Notes under the pieces: model-generated
Databases searched by the model: none
What the model saw: the letters and a program-made list of their open reading frames with translations, nothing else
Told to the model about the DNA's origin: nothing
Made by a program: the position numbers and the translations under genes
In this document: positions 41,612-53,398 of the stretch, in pieces
Layout: each line of letters opens with the position of its first letter
How positions within the stretch are numbered: the stretch's first letter is position 1
Assembly (NCBI RefSeq): GCF_037042905.1
Contig: NC_087253.1
Coordinates: 18,017,501 to 18,081,500 of the forward strand
DNA length: 64,000 bases
Direction of reading: 5' to 3'
Origin: Lytechinus pictus
Lineage: Eukaryota > Echinodermata > Echinoidea > Temnopleuroida > Toxopneustidae

Positions 41612-43055
41612 AAGATTCGTTTGTTGGAAACTACCTCGTTAAAAAAGCAATAGGGATAAAAGTTTGGATTACCGCTAATATTGAGGTGATAAATAGAAGA
41701 GGTGTCTCTACCATTTTTACATAATTATGCATATACTTAATAAATGAACATTTTTATTAAGTACCTACTTAAACATGCATATATAATTTGTAATTTCATG
41801 GTAAAGACATTGTCAAAACTATTTCGAATTGTCACCATTCGATGGCGAAAATGCAATATTGGGCCCAACCCATGTTAACAAGAATATTTACAAAATGATC
41901 ATTATTAGAATTACTAAGGAAAATGTTCATTGCACACAATGTCAAAGGGAATGTCGTGAAGAATAGTCTGATGGAATTCGTAAACCACTTCAACACAATT
42001 CAGTCGACCGCTGTTATGAAATGATACAGCCAAAAATATCGATAGTGCTAGACTACGCCCCGCATAACATTTAATAGCTTTGATCAAACCGAGACCTATA
42101 TCGTTTTAAACGGACATAAGGAGATTGAGGTAGGTAAATTAAACCGTACATACATTTACTAACAACATATTTCCATAAATTTTTCATATTTTTTGTCACA
42201 AATGTAAAATTAGCTCGTATTTATCATGTCTATTCCAGGATATTTTCCAGATCAGAAATGTATTAGGTTTTAAGTAACACTTTTGTTGAAACTGTCATCT
42301 TGAAATGGCCAGGCTCATTTAACTGGAAAATTCTGTCAAACCGTAAAAATGGCGGGTGGAAAAATGATGATGTTGAGTACATGAAGTGAATAAGTCAAAA
42401 TTATAACATCAAGAACGCCATTCGGGGAACCAGATTTCTTCGTCAACCCGGAAGTATCTGAATCTTGATAAATAGCTGGCGTAGCAAGAGAGAAAAGTTA
42501 TGTTAGAGCTGGTTGGCACGTTTTTCTTTCGCAAGGTCCAAGATCCACTCTTAAAAATTTAAGAAGCTTTCTTTGTCCTGTATTTGGAAACTTTTAAGGT
42601 TTTTCAGAGAAGCAGAAAAGGGATCTAAACATATTTTTTAGAACGTTTTTTGTTCTACAAGAACTTGTTACGTTCTCTACACACCCTATGCTGGTGTGAA
42701 GAATCCAATAAGTTGTATAGAGAACCTTAAACCAAAATGGTTCTCAGGGACTGTTTAAAACCCGACCTTCAGAGGAACTTTAACAGTTTGCAAGTAAGGG
42801 ACAAAGAACGGTTCCAAAATTTGCATTTGCAGTGTATACATGCTTCCTAATTATTTTAAGGTAAACGTGTCGTAACTAATAATAAGTAATACAGAAAATG
42901 GGGGAGGCAAGGGCGGGCCATAAATCAAGACTATGGAAAATATGTCTTTGTAAAGTAGGTTACTAAGAGAGTTTTGATTAAGCCCCATCTGACCCTCTTT
43001 AAAGTTGAAATAAGTCAAACGATATTTTTTTTCCTTCATTTTATTGATTTTGCAG
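40936..43055. other. Intergenic upstream of TRIM gene
   Basis: CA/CCC-rich tracts at 41110-41160 and 41485-41585 and a TA run at 41586-41611. A probable MITE is at about 42547-42837, with CACTCTTAAAAATTTAAG at its start and TTTGCAGTGTATA at its end. A splice acceptor TTTTGCAG at 43048-43055 implies an upstream noncoding TRIM exon that I could not find. Confidence 0.55.
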
Positions 43056-43073
43056 TATTCTAGACTTTCAACC

Positions 43074-44894
43074 ATGGCTGACGCATTAAAGACTGTCGTC
43101 TCTCAGAGTACGGAGTGTCCGGTGTGTCTTTCTACCTTCACCGATCCCAAGATCCTGTCTTGTTCTCACACTTTCTGCAAGACTTGCCTGGACAACCTCT
43201 TGGAGTGCCACGGTAACTGTCAGATCCGATGCCCTATCTGCAGAGCTGTGACCCAGGTCCCAAACGAAGATGTCGGCAAACTACAGGTAAATCTTGCTTT
43301 GAAAAATCTTATAGAGGACATGAAGGGTCATCCTCAGGTTTGCACGAATTGTAAATCTGATGACAAGCCCGGTGCTGTTGTCTACTGCCAAGAATGTGGA
43401 AAGTATCTCTGCACCACTTGTCTTAGTATGCACTCTCAATGGGAAGGCTTCATCGATCATGAAGTCATAGCCATGAGTGAGATCACATCAGGAAAGGTGT
43501 CAGCCCGTAGATACCGCAAATGCAGGAAACACCCGAAAGAAGATGAGGATTACTTCTGTTCCACCTGCAGGAAATTCACATGCTTCAGATGCAGTGTAAT
43601 GGAACATAAAGACGAAGGGCACCAGGTCATCGATGCCACAGCTTATGAGGTCAAACACATGGAGAGTGTCAAAGATCTTAAATCAACGGTTGACAAGAAA
43701 CGATCATGCTTTCAGAAGTACATTGATTTCGTAGATGGTCAGAGGGAGAATGTTGACAATGCTAGGACAAAGTGCACAAGTGACATCAACAAAGCATATG
43801 ATGAAGCAGTACGGCAGTTGACAGAGAAAAGAGAAGGCCTACTAAGAGATGTCAAGAAAACTACTGAAGGAGTAGAGAAAGAACTGGAAAACCTGAAGAC
43901 CACGGCTCAGAGGCAGGCCAATCAGTTGACGACCATTGCTGACATGGTAATTAACAAAACAAAGATACCTTTAGATATGGATACTTTGGCTGCACACGAC
44001 AATCTATATAAAGAATTACAAGAGGCATTGGGTCAAGAGGATCCTGATTATGAGCACCCAAGAAAATCAAGCAAGGAGGGCAAAGGTGTCTGTTTTGAGA
44101 GAAATGTTGGAATGGATGAGCTAGGCCTTGGTAAGATTGTTCATACAATTGAAAAGAACGTCACTTTGCCTACTAAGGGTCAAATGACCGCCATGGTACG
44201 TACTCCAGACGGCATGATGGCAGTGGGATGTACTACAGGTGGCTTGAACATCTTCTCTGCTGATGGTAAGCTTCAGCAAACAGTTTTGAAGGATGTTGGA
44301 ATTTTTGGGGTACGGTTCCTCTCTGATGGTCGATGTGTTGTGATTGATACTTCAAACAACATCACACTGTACACACCAGAGTACACAAAATTGAATGTAA
44401 TGTTTAAGACTCTAAGTAGAAATGAAGGTGGCTTTTCTGATGTCACTGTTGATGATGATCTGATCTATGTGAACTACAGGAAGGCCAAGAAGATCCTTGC
44501 ATTTTCAACAGCTGGTGGTCACGCAGTCAGGGAGGTAGCATGCAAGGGAAATGCACCTTGGCAAATCACTAGTTACGATGGCTCTCTGATCACTACATCA
44601 GATGATACTATCAGATTGGTAGACAAAGATGGTGCTGTACAACATAAAGCAAAGAGACCTGGTAGTGACCTTTTTGCTGCTGTATCTCAAGATAATACAG
44701 TCCTGATAGCTAAGGTGAAGCATGATGAAGGTTTGGTGAGCATTGACGAGTATACAAATGAACTAAAGCACATTCAAAACCATGTAGATTATTACAAGAT
44801 TGAGAAGCCTTTGAAACGTTGGTATTATCTCCAGCAATACCGATCAAGAGAGATCGCTTTCTGCACCGCTAACAGACTCTACATATTCCAATAA
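43074..44894 (+). CDS. TRIM-type RING/B-box/coiled-coil protein with beta-propeller-like C-terminus (606 aa)
   Basis: Single coding exon from ATG at 43074 (an acceptor TTTTGCAG at 43048-43055 precedes it, so the in-frame ATG at 43044 is intronic). RING: Cys15, Cys18, Cys30, His32, Cys35, Cys38, Cys53, Cys56. B-box 1: about Cys90-His129. B-box 2: Cys150, His153, Cys162, Cys165, Cys170, Cys173, His178, His183. Coiled coil about 190-320. The C-terminal 365-606 has repeated beta-blade patterns (DGMMAVGC, DGRCVVID, DGSLITTSD), like NHL/WD propellers. Expected role: E3 ubiquitin ligase with the propeller binding substrate. TRIM2/3/56/71-like genes are expanded in marine deuterostomes. Substrate unknown; assignment to one vertebrate TRIM is not possible. 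Confidence 0.93.
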   Translation: MADALKTVVSQSTECPVCLSTFTDPKILSCSHTFCKTCLDNLLECHGNCQIRCPICRAVTQVPNEDVGKLQVNLALKNLIEDMKGHPQVCTNCKSDDKPGAVVYCQECGKYLCTTCLSMHSQWEGFIDHEVIAMSEITSGKVSARRYRKCRKHPKEDEDYFCSTCRKFTCFRCSVMEHKDEGHQVIDATAYEVKHMESVKDLKSTVDKKRSCFQKYIDFVDGQRENVDNARTKCTSDINKAYDEAVRQLTEKREGLLRDVKKTTEGVEKELENLKTTAQRQANQLTTIADMVINKTKIPLDMDTLAAHDNLYKELQEALGQEDPDYEHPRKSSKEGKGVCFERNVGMDELGLGKIVHTIEKNVTLPTKGQMTAMVRTPDGMMAVGCTTGGLNIFSADGKLQQTVLKDVGIFGVRFLSDGRCVVIDTSNNITLYTPEYTKLNVMFKTLSRNEGGFSDVTVDDDLIYVNYRKAKKILAFSTAGGHAVREVACKGNAPWQITSYDGSLITTSDDTIRLVDKDGAVQHKAKRPGSDLFAAVSQDNTVLIAKVKHDEGLVSIDEYTNELKHIQNHVDYYKIEKPLKRWYYLQQYRSREIAFCTANRLYIFQ

Positions 44895-45172
44895 AAACCA
44901 TGAACTTCATCAGCTCACTATCATGTACAGAGGGCGATGTGATATCCCCTTAATTTTCCCTTTTGCTTGTTAAGTATACGTGGTGTATGTAAACATCCTA
45001 CAAGAGATCTCTTTCTGCACACCTGATAGACTCCCCGTCTTCAACTGAAAATAATAGATGACATCAACATTGATGCATGTTAATGATATCGCTGTCTTGG
45101 TTAAAATGAATTTGTTTATTGAAATACTGATATCGGAAAATTGTCTACTCGTATGAATTAATTTCAAGGCTC

Positions 45173-45178
45173 AATAAA
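45173..45178 (+). terminator. Candidate TRIM polyadenylation signal
   Basis: AATAAA lies 279 bp after the stop codon and is followed by T-rich sequence. Poly(A) use is not shown by DNA alone. Confidence 0.45.
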
Positions 45179-45599
45179 ATCGTTTTTTCATCGTTTTGAA
45201 TTGGCAGGAACGTTTTACGAAAATGAATCGTTTTTTTTACATTTCAAAAATTTAGAAAATACATGTACTAGTATGTGACCGTTCTCATTTTTATCTTGAA
45301 TAAGCCATGCATGGATACCAATATAATCATTAAGAAAAAAAAACTGTCATTGCATTGTGTCTTTCTGTTGCTTTAAACGACATTTTAACACTATATATAT
45401 ATATGTATATATGTGTAAAGTTATACAAGTACAACAGCTTTTGGCAACTCTTTTTATTTAAATATTCATTGTAAAGAAATGGATGAAGAGAACAAAGGTA
45501 GGCGTAGCTTAAATCAAGGTTCCCCAGAGCTATCTACCCTTCCATTAGTCATATTAGTAACTGAGAGTAAACTTCGATTTTATATTCTACATGTTATAT

Positions 45600-47360
45600 G
45601 TTCTGCCTATTTTATTGCTGCTTGTAATATTTCTATAATTTGAATATGAACCATAGCTTATTTTATTTGGGGTTATCTAGTCACCTATGCAGACTCTGAA
45701 TGGCTCGTATAGTGGGATCTCAGCGCGCGCGCTGCGCTCGCAAACCAGCCTGAAAGGGCGAGCGAAGCGATCTGCAGCCACTTTAGACCTAGTCTGCTAT
45801 GCAGACTCGTTGAATCAGCTGTGGTACACACACACTGCAGATGTGGGTCTACATTTGTAGACTAGGGTTATCAGATATCGGAGATATATGTTTAACGGTT
45901 TACTCCTATTCTACACTAGATACTTTACATAAATTTAAGTTTAATATTCACAATGTTATTTGTTTTGTCTAGTCTTATGACTGCTTGCGATATTCTAACA
46001 ATATGAATATTATAAGAATCAAAGTTTATTTCATTTGGGATTTTAGAGGTAGGCCTAAATCATATTTCATTTGGGGTTACAGGCGTGGAAAACATGCCTA
46101 ATGTGATATACACACACACTCACACAGATATACATGCATATATTGATATTTACATGTTATTTGTTTTTAATGGCTGCTTGCGATATTATAATAATATATT
46201 ACAAGAATCAAAGTTTATTTCTTCTGGGATTTTAGGGTATAACGAAAATATAGAAATGATTACATTATTCAATACTTTTCATAATCTTAAATTTCATATA
46301 CAGCCTGTTATATCTGTTTTATGGCTGCTTGCGATATCGTAATATGTGAATATTATAGACATGATAAATGAGAATCAAAACTTATTTCATATGGAATTAC
46401 ATGTGTGGAAATCATGTATATAACACGGAATGTACATAATTATTCATTAGTCATGTAAGTAACTGAGGGTAAACTTAGATTTTATATTCTACATGTTATA
46501 TGATCGGCCTATTTCATGGCTGCTTGTGATATTTCTATAATTTGAATATGAACCACAGCTTATTTCTTTTAGGATTATCAGATATCTAAAAATATATGTT
46601 TAACGGCTTATTCATTTTATAGTAGATACTTTACATAAATTTAAGTTTGATATTCACCATATTAATTTTTGTCTATTTTCATGGCTGCTTGCGATAACGT
46701 AATATGTAAATATTATAAAATAAGAATCAAAACAAGTATAATCAATGTGTAATTTGATATTCTAAAAATATGAATATTATAAGAATCAAACTTATTTCAT
46801 GTTGGATTATAGGGTATAAAGAAAATGATGACATTATTCAATACTTTGCGGAATCTTAAATTTCATGTTCAATCTGTTATATAATTTGTTTCATGGCTGC
46901 TTGCGATATCGTAATATGTTAATATGATAAACATGATAAATAAGAGTCAAAACTTATTTCATTTGGGATTGCAGGTGTGGAAAGTAAGAATTTATAACGT
47001 GGTATATCTATCTACCAGTATATTACTTTATACAGTTATACATATTTACACTTGTCTTTACTACAGGTTAACCTAAATTTCATACTTAACAGGTTATATC
47101 TGCTTTTAATGGTTTTTGTGACTGCGTGCGATATCACGATAACATGGATAATGTGATATTATGAATAAGAACAGTAGCTTAGTTCGGATTATAAGAAATA
47201 AAAAATTATATAATAGAATTTAACTAGAATTAACAAAAAACATAAATGTGTGATTATTACGTGAGATTTTGATTTTCAAAGGGTAGTCTTTTTTGCCTGT
47301 GCTTTTAACTTTGGCTCGTTGCGATATTGCTATATTTTAGCATTATAAATGAAAATAATT
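45600..47360 (+). repeat. Degenerate tandem array with CTGCTTGCGATAT core, about 9 units
   Basis: The core occurs near 45618, 45981, 46174, 46325, 46520, 46685, 46898, 47122 and 47313, spaced 150-360 bp. Each is followed by AATATTATAA-like sequence, GAATCAAA(AG)CTTATTTC and (A/T)GGGATTA. No coding. A GC-rich insert at 45690-45850 bounded by CAGACTC / GAGTCTGCATAG-type ends accounts for the longest gap. Confidence 0.85.
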
Positions 47361-48271
47361 TCTTAGGGAGTAAGTAAAATTTTATATCATAACGTACTAC
47401 TAGAATAGTTATAAATTTTGGACCACAATAAAAGCGTTAAGTGGCCCGGGAGAAAGGTTTGAATGTATACAAACTTTATAATATTTCATTTTTTTCACAT
47501 TGTAATCGCTCGAGGAAATTAGGCTTTTTTTTTTTCAAATAGTTCATTTCATTTTAATAGGAGTGTATTAAGAATATCACATTGCAAGACATGTTACTTA
47601 TTTTTTGTACTTGGGACTTTACGCTAATTATATTCTGTAAATACGTCTTTTCAAACAATTATTTCATTTCAATGTAAGTGTACTTAAAATTGTATGTTGC
47701 AGGACATGTTGCTTTATTTCTACACGTGGGACTTTACACTATTAATTAGTAAATACTTCGTTTGTTTTTATTAGGAGGGAGTGTGTACGAGTGTACATTT
47801 CAACTGGTCAGAAGCTGACACTGGCATCTCATTTTAGCGATATTCATGTACGCGCAAATGCTATGAAGGAAAAAGGATCGTGTAATGTTTTTGTTTTAAG
47901 AACGTAGTTTTCGGCAACAGATTATTTAAATTATTGCTCCAACTGGATGTTTGTTGTTGGATGTCACATAAATCATGAAGTGAACAAACGTTAATTTTGA
48001 AAGTTATGTCTACAGTATTCGTAGAGGACAATTAAGATGGGAATTAGACTGTTTTCTAATATTGCAAAGTGGAGGGGCTTTTTTTTTTTTGGGGGGGGGG
48101 GGGCTATCGTGAGATCATGGCACTTAATCCAAAAGAGGATCGAAGTTTAATTTGGAAAAAAAAATCAATTGGTGAAAAAAACTAATCGTAAATGTTGCAG
48201 TGACAGTCAAATCCCTGGTATGAACATAAAGGGTATTAGTGATCTTTGTAGAATTACATGGTGAAAGTTTG
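47361..48271. other. Intergenic, no gene seen
   Basis: Two related stretches (47575-47650 and 47680-47755: TTGCAAGACATGTTACTTA / TTGCAGGACATGTTGCTTT) suggest an old ~115-bp duplication. A T then G homopolymer run is at 48078-48102. Confidence 0.5.
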
Positions 48272-48502
48272 TAACGTGGAGGTTTACGGTTCACCATGTG
48301 TAGTATGAAGAAGGAAAGGAAATACAGGCAGAAAGATTGAAATGGAAAGACGAGATAGAATGAACAGAGAAAATTAGAAGTATTCTTTTTTTCTCTCTCT
48401 CTCTGTTCATTCTATCTCGTCTTTCCATTCCGATCTTTCTGCCTGTATTTCCTTCCCTTCTTCATTTTACACATGGTGAACCGTAAATCTTCTCCACGTT
48501 AT
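48272..48502. repeat. Near-perfect ~100-bp hairpin
   Basis: The left arm (48272-48370, starting TAACGTGGAGGTTTACGG) and right arm (48399-48502, ending CCGTAAATCTTCTCCACGTTA) are nearly complementary along their length. The loop is about 28 bp with a TCTC run. It could be a MITE or a hairpin RNA source. Confidence 0.9.
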
Positions 48503-49282
48503 AAATGGTATTTGATATTTTAAAGCAGCAAAAAACCAGCCACCTTAATAGCGCCACCTCACGTCCTCACTCCACTACTGTCATCTGCCAGCTCAATGCA
48601 ACATTCTGAGCTGGGTAGTCTTACAGTAGTAAGTAGTAGTAGTAGTAGTAATACAGACCCACTTGAATAATGAATGATAAAGCACTAATTAACGATTGAA
48701 TACATACTTATCACACTAATTATGTTACCAAGTAGCAAAACAATTTATTTCCTCCTAAAAACATTTGTTTCTCTGTTTGTTTCGCTATTAATTGTTATCT
48801 CAAAATGTACATATTTAGACTAATTATTGACTGTTGGTCAGTTCGCTCACCCTTCGAGCTTAAGAAAACTTGAAACATTATTAGTATTCATGACATTGGC
48901 GACAAGACAGCCACAGTTACTGATTTATAGACCAGTTCGTAGCACACTTCATGGGCAATTTTGGTCATTATGCTAGGCAGATTTCAAAGCAAGATGTTAT
49001 GTAAGCATGCCTTACATAGCAGGATGAAGAAATTGAACAGATCAGGCGACTAGAATATCACACCAATGAACAATGAAGGTATGTGTTGCATTTCTACTTT
49101 GAATGCAATAGCATGTTGTTATAAACAACTTGGCCAAGTATGAATACCAGTTGCGAGTGGACGTATTGTTTTGTGTGGACCTAATGAAAAACAAAATTCA
49201 AAATAATATATGAATAATCAAGAAATGGCTTATATATATGGAAAGGTGCATTTACTATCCTTCAAGAAACATGGAATTTTCA

Positions 49283-49589
49283 CATTTACTACGGTGACGC
49301 TCTATGCAACGCACGGCCAATACCTTTGAAAATGCAAGTCAAATCACAATGGAGAGCTGAATGGATTTTGTGTCGAAAGTTGGTGGACTGGGGCAGCAGA
49401 TCATCCGAAGATTTGCACCGGACGATAATTGCAAATATGTCGTTGTCCAGAGTCAAGAGATTCCGAAGGGATTCCGATGCTGTCCCCGTCCACCAACTTT
49501 CGACAGAAGCCGCTCAGCTCTCCATTGATATTTGACTTGCATTTTCAAAGGAATTGGTGCGTTGTAGAGACTGTCTCCGTAGTAAATGC
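49283..49589. repeat. Foldback with ~115-bp arms and unique centre
   Basis: CATTTACTACGGTGACGCTC at the left pairs with the inverse GTCTCCGTAGTAAATG at the right; the arms include TTTGAAAATGCAAGTCAAAT and GAAAGTTGGTGGAC with inverses. The centre (about 49400-49480) is not self-complementary. An open frame of about 70 codons crosses it, without recognisable homology. Confidence 0.85.
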
Positions 49590-50396
49590 GAAATCCTATA
49601 TATAGGGCTTATCGGTACTGTATAGATTGATGTAAGGAATAAAATACTCTTTCTTTAAATGACATTGAGTTTGCTTGTGTTTGTTTCCGAATTTAAGGAG
49701 TTTATTTTTTCCTAAGTTTTCTTTTTTAATTCCTGACACGACGGCCCCTTTTCCCCTCACACCCCACCCCACCTCCAATATGAAAATCAAATACCATATA
49801 ATCGTAAAATGCCAAAGTTTAATTAAACTGCAAAATAAACATCTATCCCATTAAGATAAAATCCCTTTTTCTAATGTATTCACTCTTTCTTTCATTTTGT
49901 TTAATTTATTTTTTTAATTACTATTTCATTCATTTATTTGTTTTATTATTGTTTTTTTTTATGACCAACGATAGCTGTAAATGTGTATGCATGTTGGAGT
50001 GTGTGTAAGGTTGCATACGTGCATGTGAGCGTGATCGTAGCTTAGCCATGGTGGAAATCGAGGGTCGACACAAACTTCATCTTAATTGGACCAAGCACAC
50101 ACAACACACTGTGGACGTCCTCTTTACGCAAATACATTACAATAACATTCACAAATATTCACCCTCATGCCGAGCCTACACTGGTATGGTGGAATTCGAG
50201 GACATAATTTCAAATGAGTCCGTGAAGCGAGGACCTGAACTTTGCACTTTGTGTTGTGTGTCTTTGAGGTAGGCCTATAGGGTGACCAGCAAATAAAAGT
50301 TTATACCAACTGAAATCATTTGATTTAGACTGTGAATTATTTTGATATTATTATCGAAGTCTTTATAACACGGTCCCCAGGTCTTGGTTTGGAAAA
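49590..50396. other. Intergenic, nothing recognised
   Basis: T-rich sequence at 49860-49965; no supported coding sequence. Confidence 0.5.
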
Positions 50397-50938
50397 TTAA
50401 AGGACAAGTCCACCCCTCCCCCAAAAAAGGTTGTTTCGAATAAAAGGAGAAAATCCAACAAGCATAGCACTCAACATTTCCTAAAAATCGGATGTGAAAT
50501 AAGAAAGTTAAGACATTTGGGTATGCAAATGTGACGTCATCTATTCCTTAAATGTATTTCTTTTGTATTTTTTATATGAAATATTACAATTTGCTCCCCC
50601 TTGTCATGTGAAACAGTTTTCTCCTCACTGAACATGTAGAATATTGTTTTAACATTTTATGGTTCAGTCATAATGGTCCTTATTGTCAAATCTAAAAAAA
50701 AATTAATTGTATAATTCAAGCAAAAACAAAGGAAAGAGCGAGGAACATCATCAACTCTCTCATTTGCATATATCACTGAGTTGTGCATGTAACTGTTTTG
50801 TGAAAAATAAGTAAAGCTTTAAAATGTCATTAATTTTTTTTTCCTTCTATTTTTGGTGAAATTTTCAGAATGATGCTTATTTGATTCTTCTCTTTTGATT
50901 CAAATCAACATTTTTCTGGGATGGACTTGACCTTTAAA
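50397..50938. mobile_element. Foldback element, family 1 copy B
   Basis: Starts TTAAAGGACAAGTCCACCCC and ends GGGATGGACTTGACCTTTAA. Same arms as copy A, more diverged. Confidence 0.88.
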
Positions 50939-51277
50939 GGTAGAATATCATGTTGAAATATGCACACAGGGGAGGGGGGCGAGCATAGAATCATGACTTT
51001 AAGCCTCAGTCACATTTAAGCCGTTTTCACATTTTTCTTACAGCTACATATAACTGATTTCAATTAACTGTTTCGACTCGCCGTACAGCCGCCCTAGAGC
51101 AAATGTGACTGAGGTATAAATAGTAAAAATCTCCAAGTTGTTTATCGGCCTTGGAACATTGCGAGCAGATGAATGTTTAGGGGTTGAACCTTTTTTAACC
51201 TACACTAGCTCACACCCCCCCCCCCCTCCTAAAAAAAAACGGTGCCCAGCTGTCACTAAGATCCTATGCTCCTTTCT

Positions 51278-51877
51278 TTAAAGGACAAGTCCACCCCAAA
51301 CAAAAGTTGATTTGAATAAAATGAGAAAAATCCAACAAACATATCACTGAAAATTTCATCAAAATCAGATGTAAAATAAGAAAGTTATGACATTTTGGAC
51401 TTTTGCTTAATTTCATAAAATAGTTATATGCACATCCTGGTGGGTATGCAAATGAGGAGACTGATGATGTCATCCACTCACTATTTCTTCTGTATTTTAT
51501 AACATGTAATAGGGAATATTCTATTTTTCTCCTCCTTGTCAAGTAAAACAATGATTAATTCCTCCCTGAACATGTGGAATGAGCATTGTTTAATACTATA
51601 TGATTCAGTCAAGTTGGTCCTCATTCTCAAATTTATAAAAAAATGAAATATTGTATTATTCAAACAATAAAAAAAAAACAGAAATAGTGAGAGACATCAT
51701 CAACTTTCTCATTTGAGTTGTGCATATCACTGTTTTGTGAAAAATTAGCAAAACTTTAAAGTGTCATAACTTTTTTATTTAACATCCGATTTTGATGAAA
51801 TTTTCAGTGTTATGCTAGTTTGATTTTTTTCTATTTATTAAAATCAACATTTTTCTGGGGTGGACTTGACCTTTAAA
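51278..51877. mobile_element. Foldback element, family 1 copy C
   Basis: Starts TTAAAGGACAAGTCCACCCC and ends GGGGTGGACTTGACCTTTAA. It contains TGAAAATTTCATCAAAATC and the inverse GATTTTGATGAAATTTTCA. Only about 340 bp from copy B. Confidence 0.9.
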
Positions 51878-51939
51878 CGGTCAATTCAGAATGCAAAATA
51901 AAATTATTTTGTACAATAAGAGATTTCTCCCTTTTTTAA

Positions 51940-52318
51940 CCAAAATTTGAAAACAGTGAAGGTGAGGTTCCCACACATTGCCAATTTAGACATTTTAGGG
52001 ATTACAACTGAGATAAAGATATTGATTCATAGAAATATGCTATGTGTAGATCCTGTTTTTGTTTCTTCTGCTACATAAATTTGCATGATATAAAAATATA
52101 TGCAAACGCCTGCTATTCTTATTTATTCATTTATTTTAATCAAAATTTGCATATGAAAACAGTAAAGGTGAGGTTCCTATACATTGCCAATTTAGAAATT
52201 TTAGGGATTACAAGTGAAACAAAGATATTCATGCATAGAAATATTCTATGTGTAGATCAATTTTTGTTTCTTCTGCATGTACAGCAATTTACATGCTATT
52301 AACACTGCAAACGCCTGC
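51940..52318 (+). repeat. Direct duplication, two ~180-bp units about 200 bp apart
   Basis: Both units contain GGTGAGGTTCC, CATTGCCAATTTAGA, ATTTTAGGGATTACAA, CATAGAAATAT, CTATGTGTAGATC, TTTTTGTTTCTTCTGC and GCAAACGCCTGCTA. Noncoding. Confidence 0.88.
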
Positions 52319-52559
52319 TAAAGTGAATAATGAATCTGTCATAAATAAATGCAAATAGAACTACATGTACAGTAGAAATATAAAATTTTCATCTTTATTT
52401 ATGTAATTTCTTTCTTGAGAATTCCATTACAAAACATACTATACACAAAGCATTTTTCGGTTGATAACACAGACCAGCTAATATTTAATATTCATGAATA
52501 ATGATATCATAAACTCTCATGATAATAACAATAACATGCAACATTTATATAAAACCTAA

Positions 52560-52770
52560 TACAACTTATTCTAAGCCTAAGGGCTGCAATACTACCTGAC
52601 GTTAGCTCGACTATTGGGCGCTTAAACATTCAAGGAATTCTTCCTACCAATAATCCATTTACTACACCTGGGTTGAGAGTGACAAATTTACGCATTTGAA
52701 GATTTTGAACCCTGGACCTTGCACATGTAGTCCACACACATATCCACTGAGCCACATCATGTCTATCACA
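52560..52770 (-). mobile_element. Degenerate tRNA-derived SINE, reverse orientation
   Basis: Read on the minus strand it has TGATGTGGCTCAGTGGATAT (A-box-like), CCAGGGTTCAAAATC (B-box-like) and then ACCCAGGTGTAGTAAATGG, similar to the body of the SINE at 23266-23538. Confidence 0.75.
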
Positions 52771-52904
52771 TCTATTCCAGAGAAAAAATATAAATCAGTG
52801 GGAATAAAAATCACATCATGTAAAACGATGTCTTTTTATTCAATTAAAAGCTATGAGGCGCCGTTTGTACCAAAATTATATAGAACAATTATTTGTTATG
52901 TAAT

Positions 52905-53130
52905 CATTATTTAACAAATAATATTAATTATATAGAATAAACATTTTATTTATCAATAATTACTATTATTTATCAATAATTACTATTTTATAATTTAACA
53001 ATTTTCATTATTCATATATAATTACAAGCCACGCTTCATTATTTATAAATAATAGCAATTCAACATTCTATTATTAATAAATAATGATTATTTCTTTTCA
53101 TTATTTATAAATATTGATTATTGTTTGATT
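52905..53130. repeat. AT-palindrome array, left block
   Basis: Repeated ATTATTTATAAATAATAAT-type palindromes with short spacers. Same family as 55018-56150. Confidence 0.85.
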
Positions 53131-53398
53131 GATTTTATTTTATTCATATATATATAATATATATACATCATTTTCAACATTACATGATATTCATATTAGT
53201 ATAAACATTCATATTATATATACATGATTGGAGCATCTTAAGCTCTATGAGCTTGAGAATGATGTTCCAAGAAAAAAAACAAAGATACATTATACATTGG
53301 CTAAAATAATACATTCAATGATGCAGACATCAACTAAGAGTTAAAGGAAGAGTAAGAGAGATAGAGTGAGGGGTGAAACAAGTGGAATGCCTCTGGCC

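Noticed and set aside
43044..43073. Upstream ATG extending the TRIM protein by 10 residues
   Set aside because: It lies before the splice acceptor TTTTGCAG at 43048-43055, so it is intronic.
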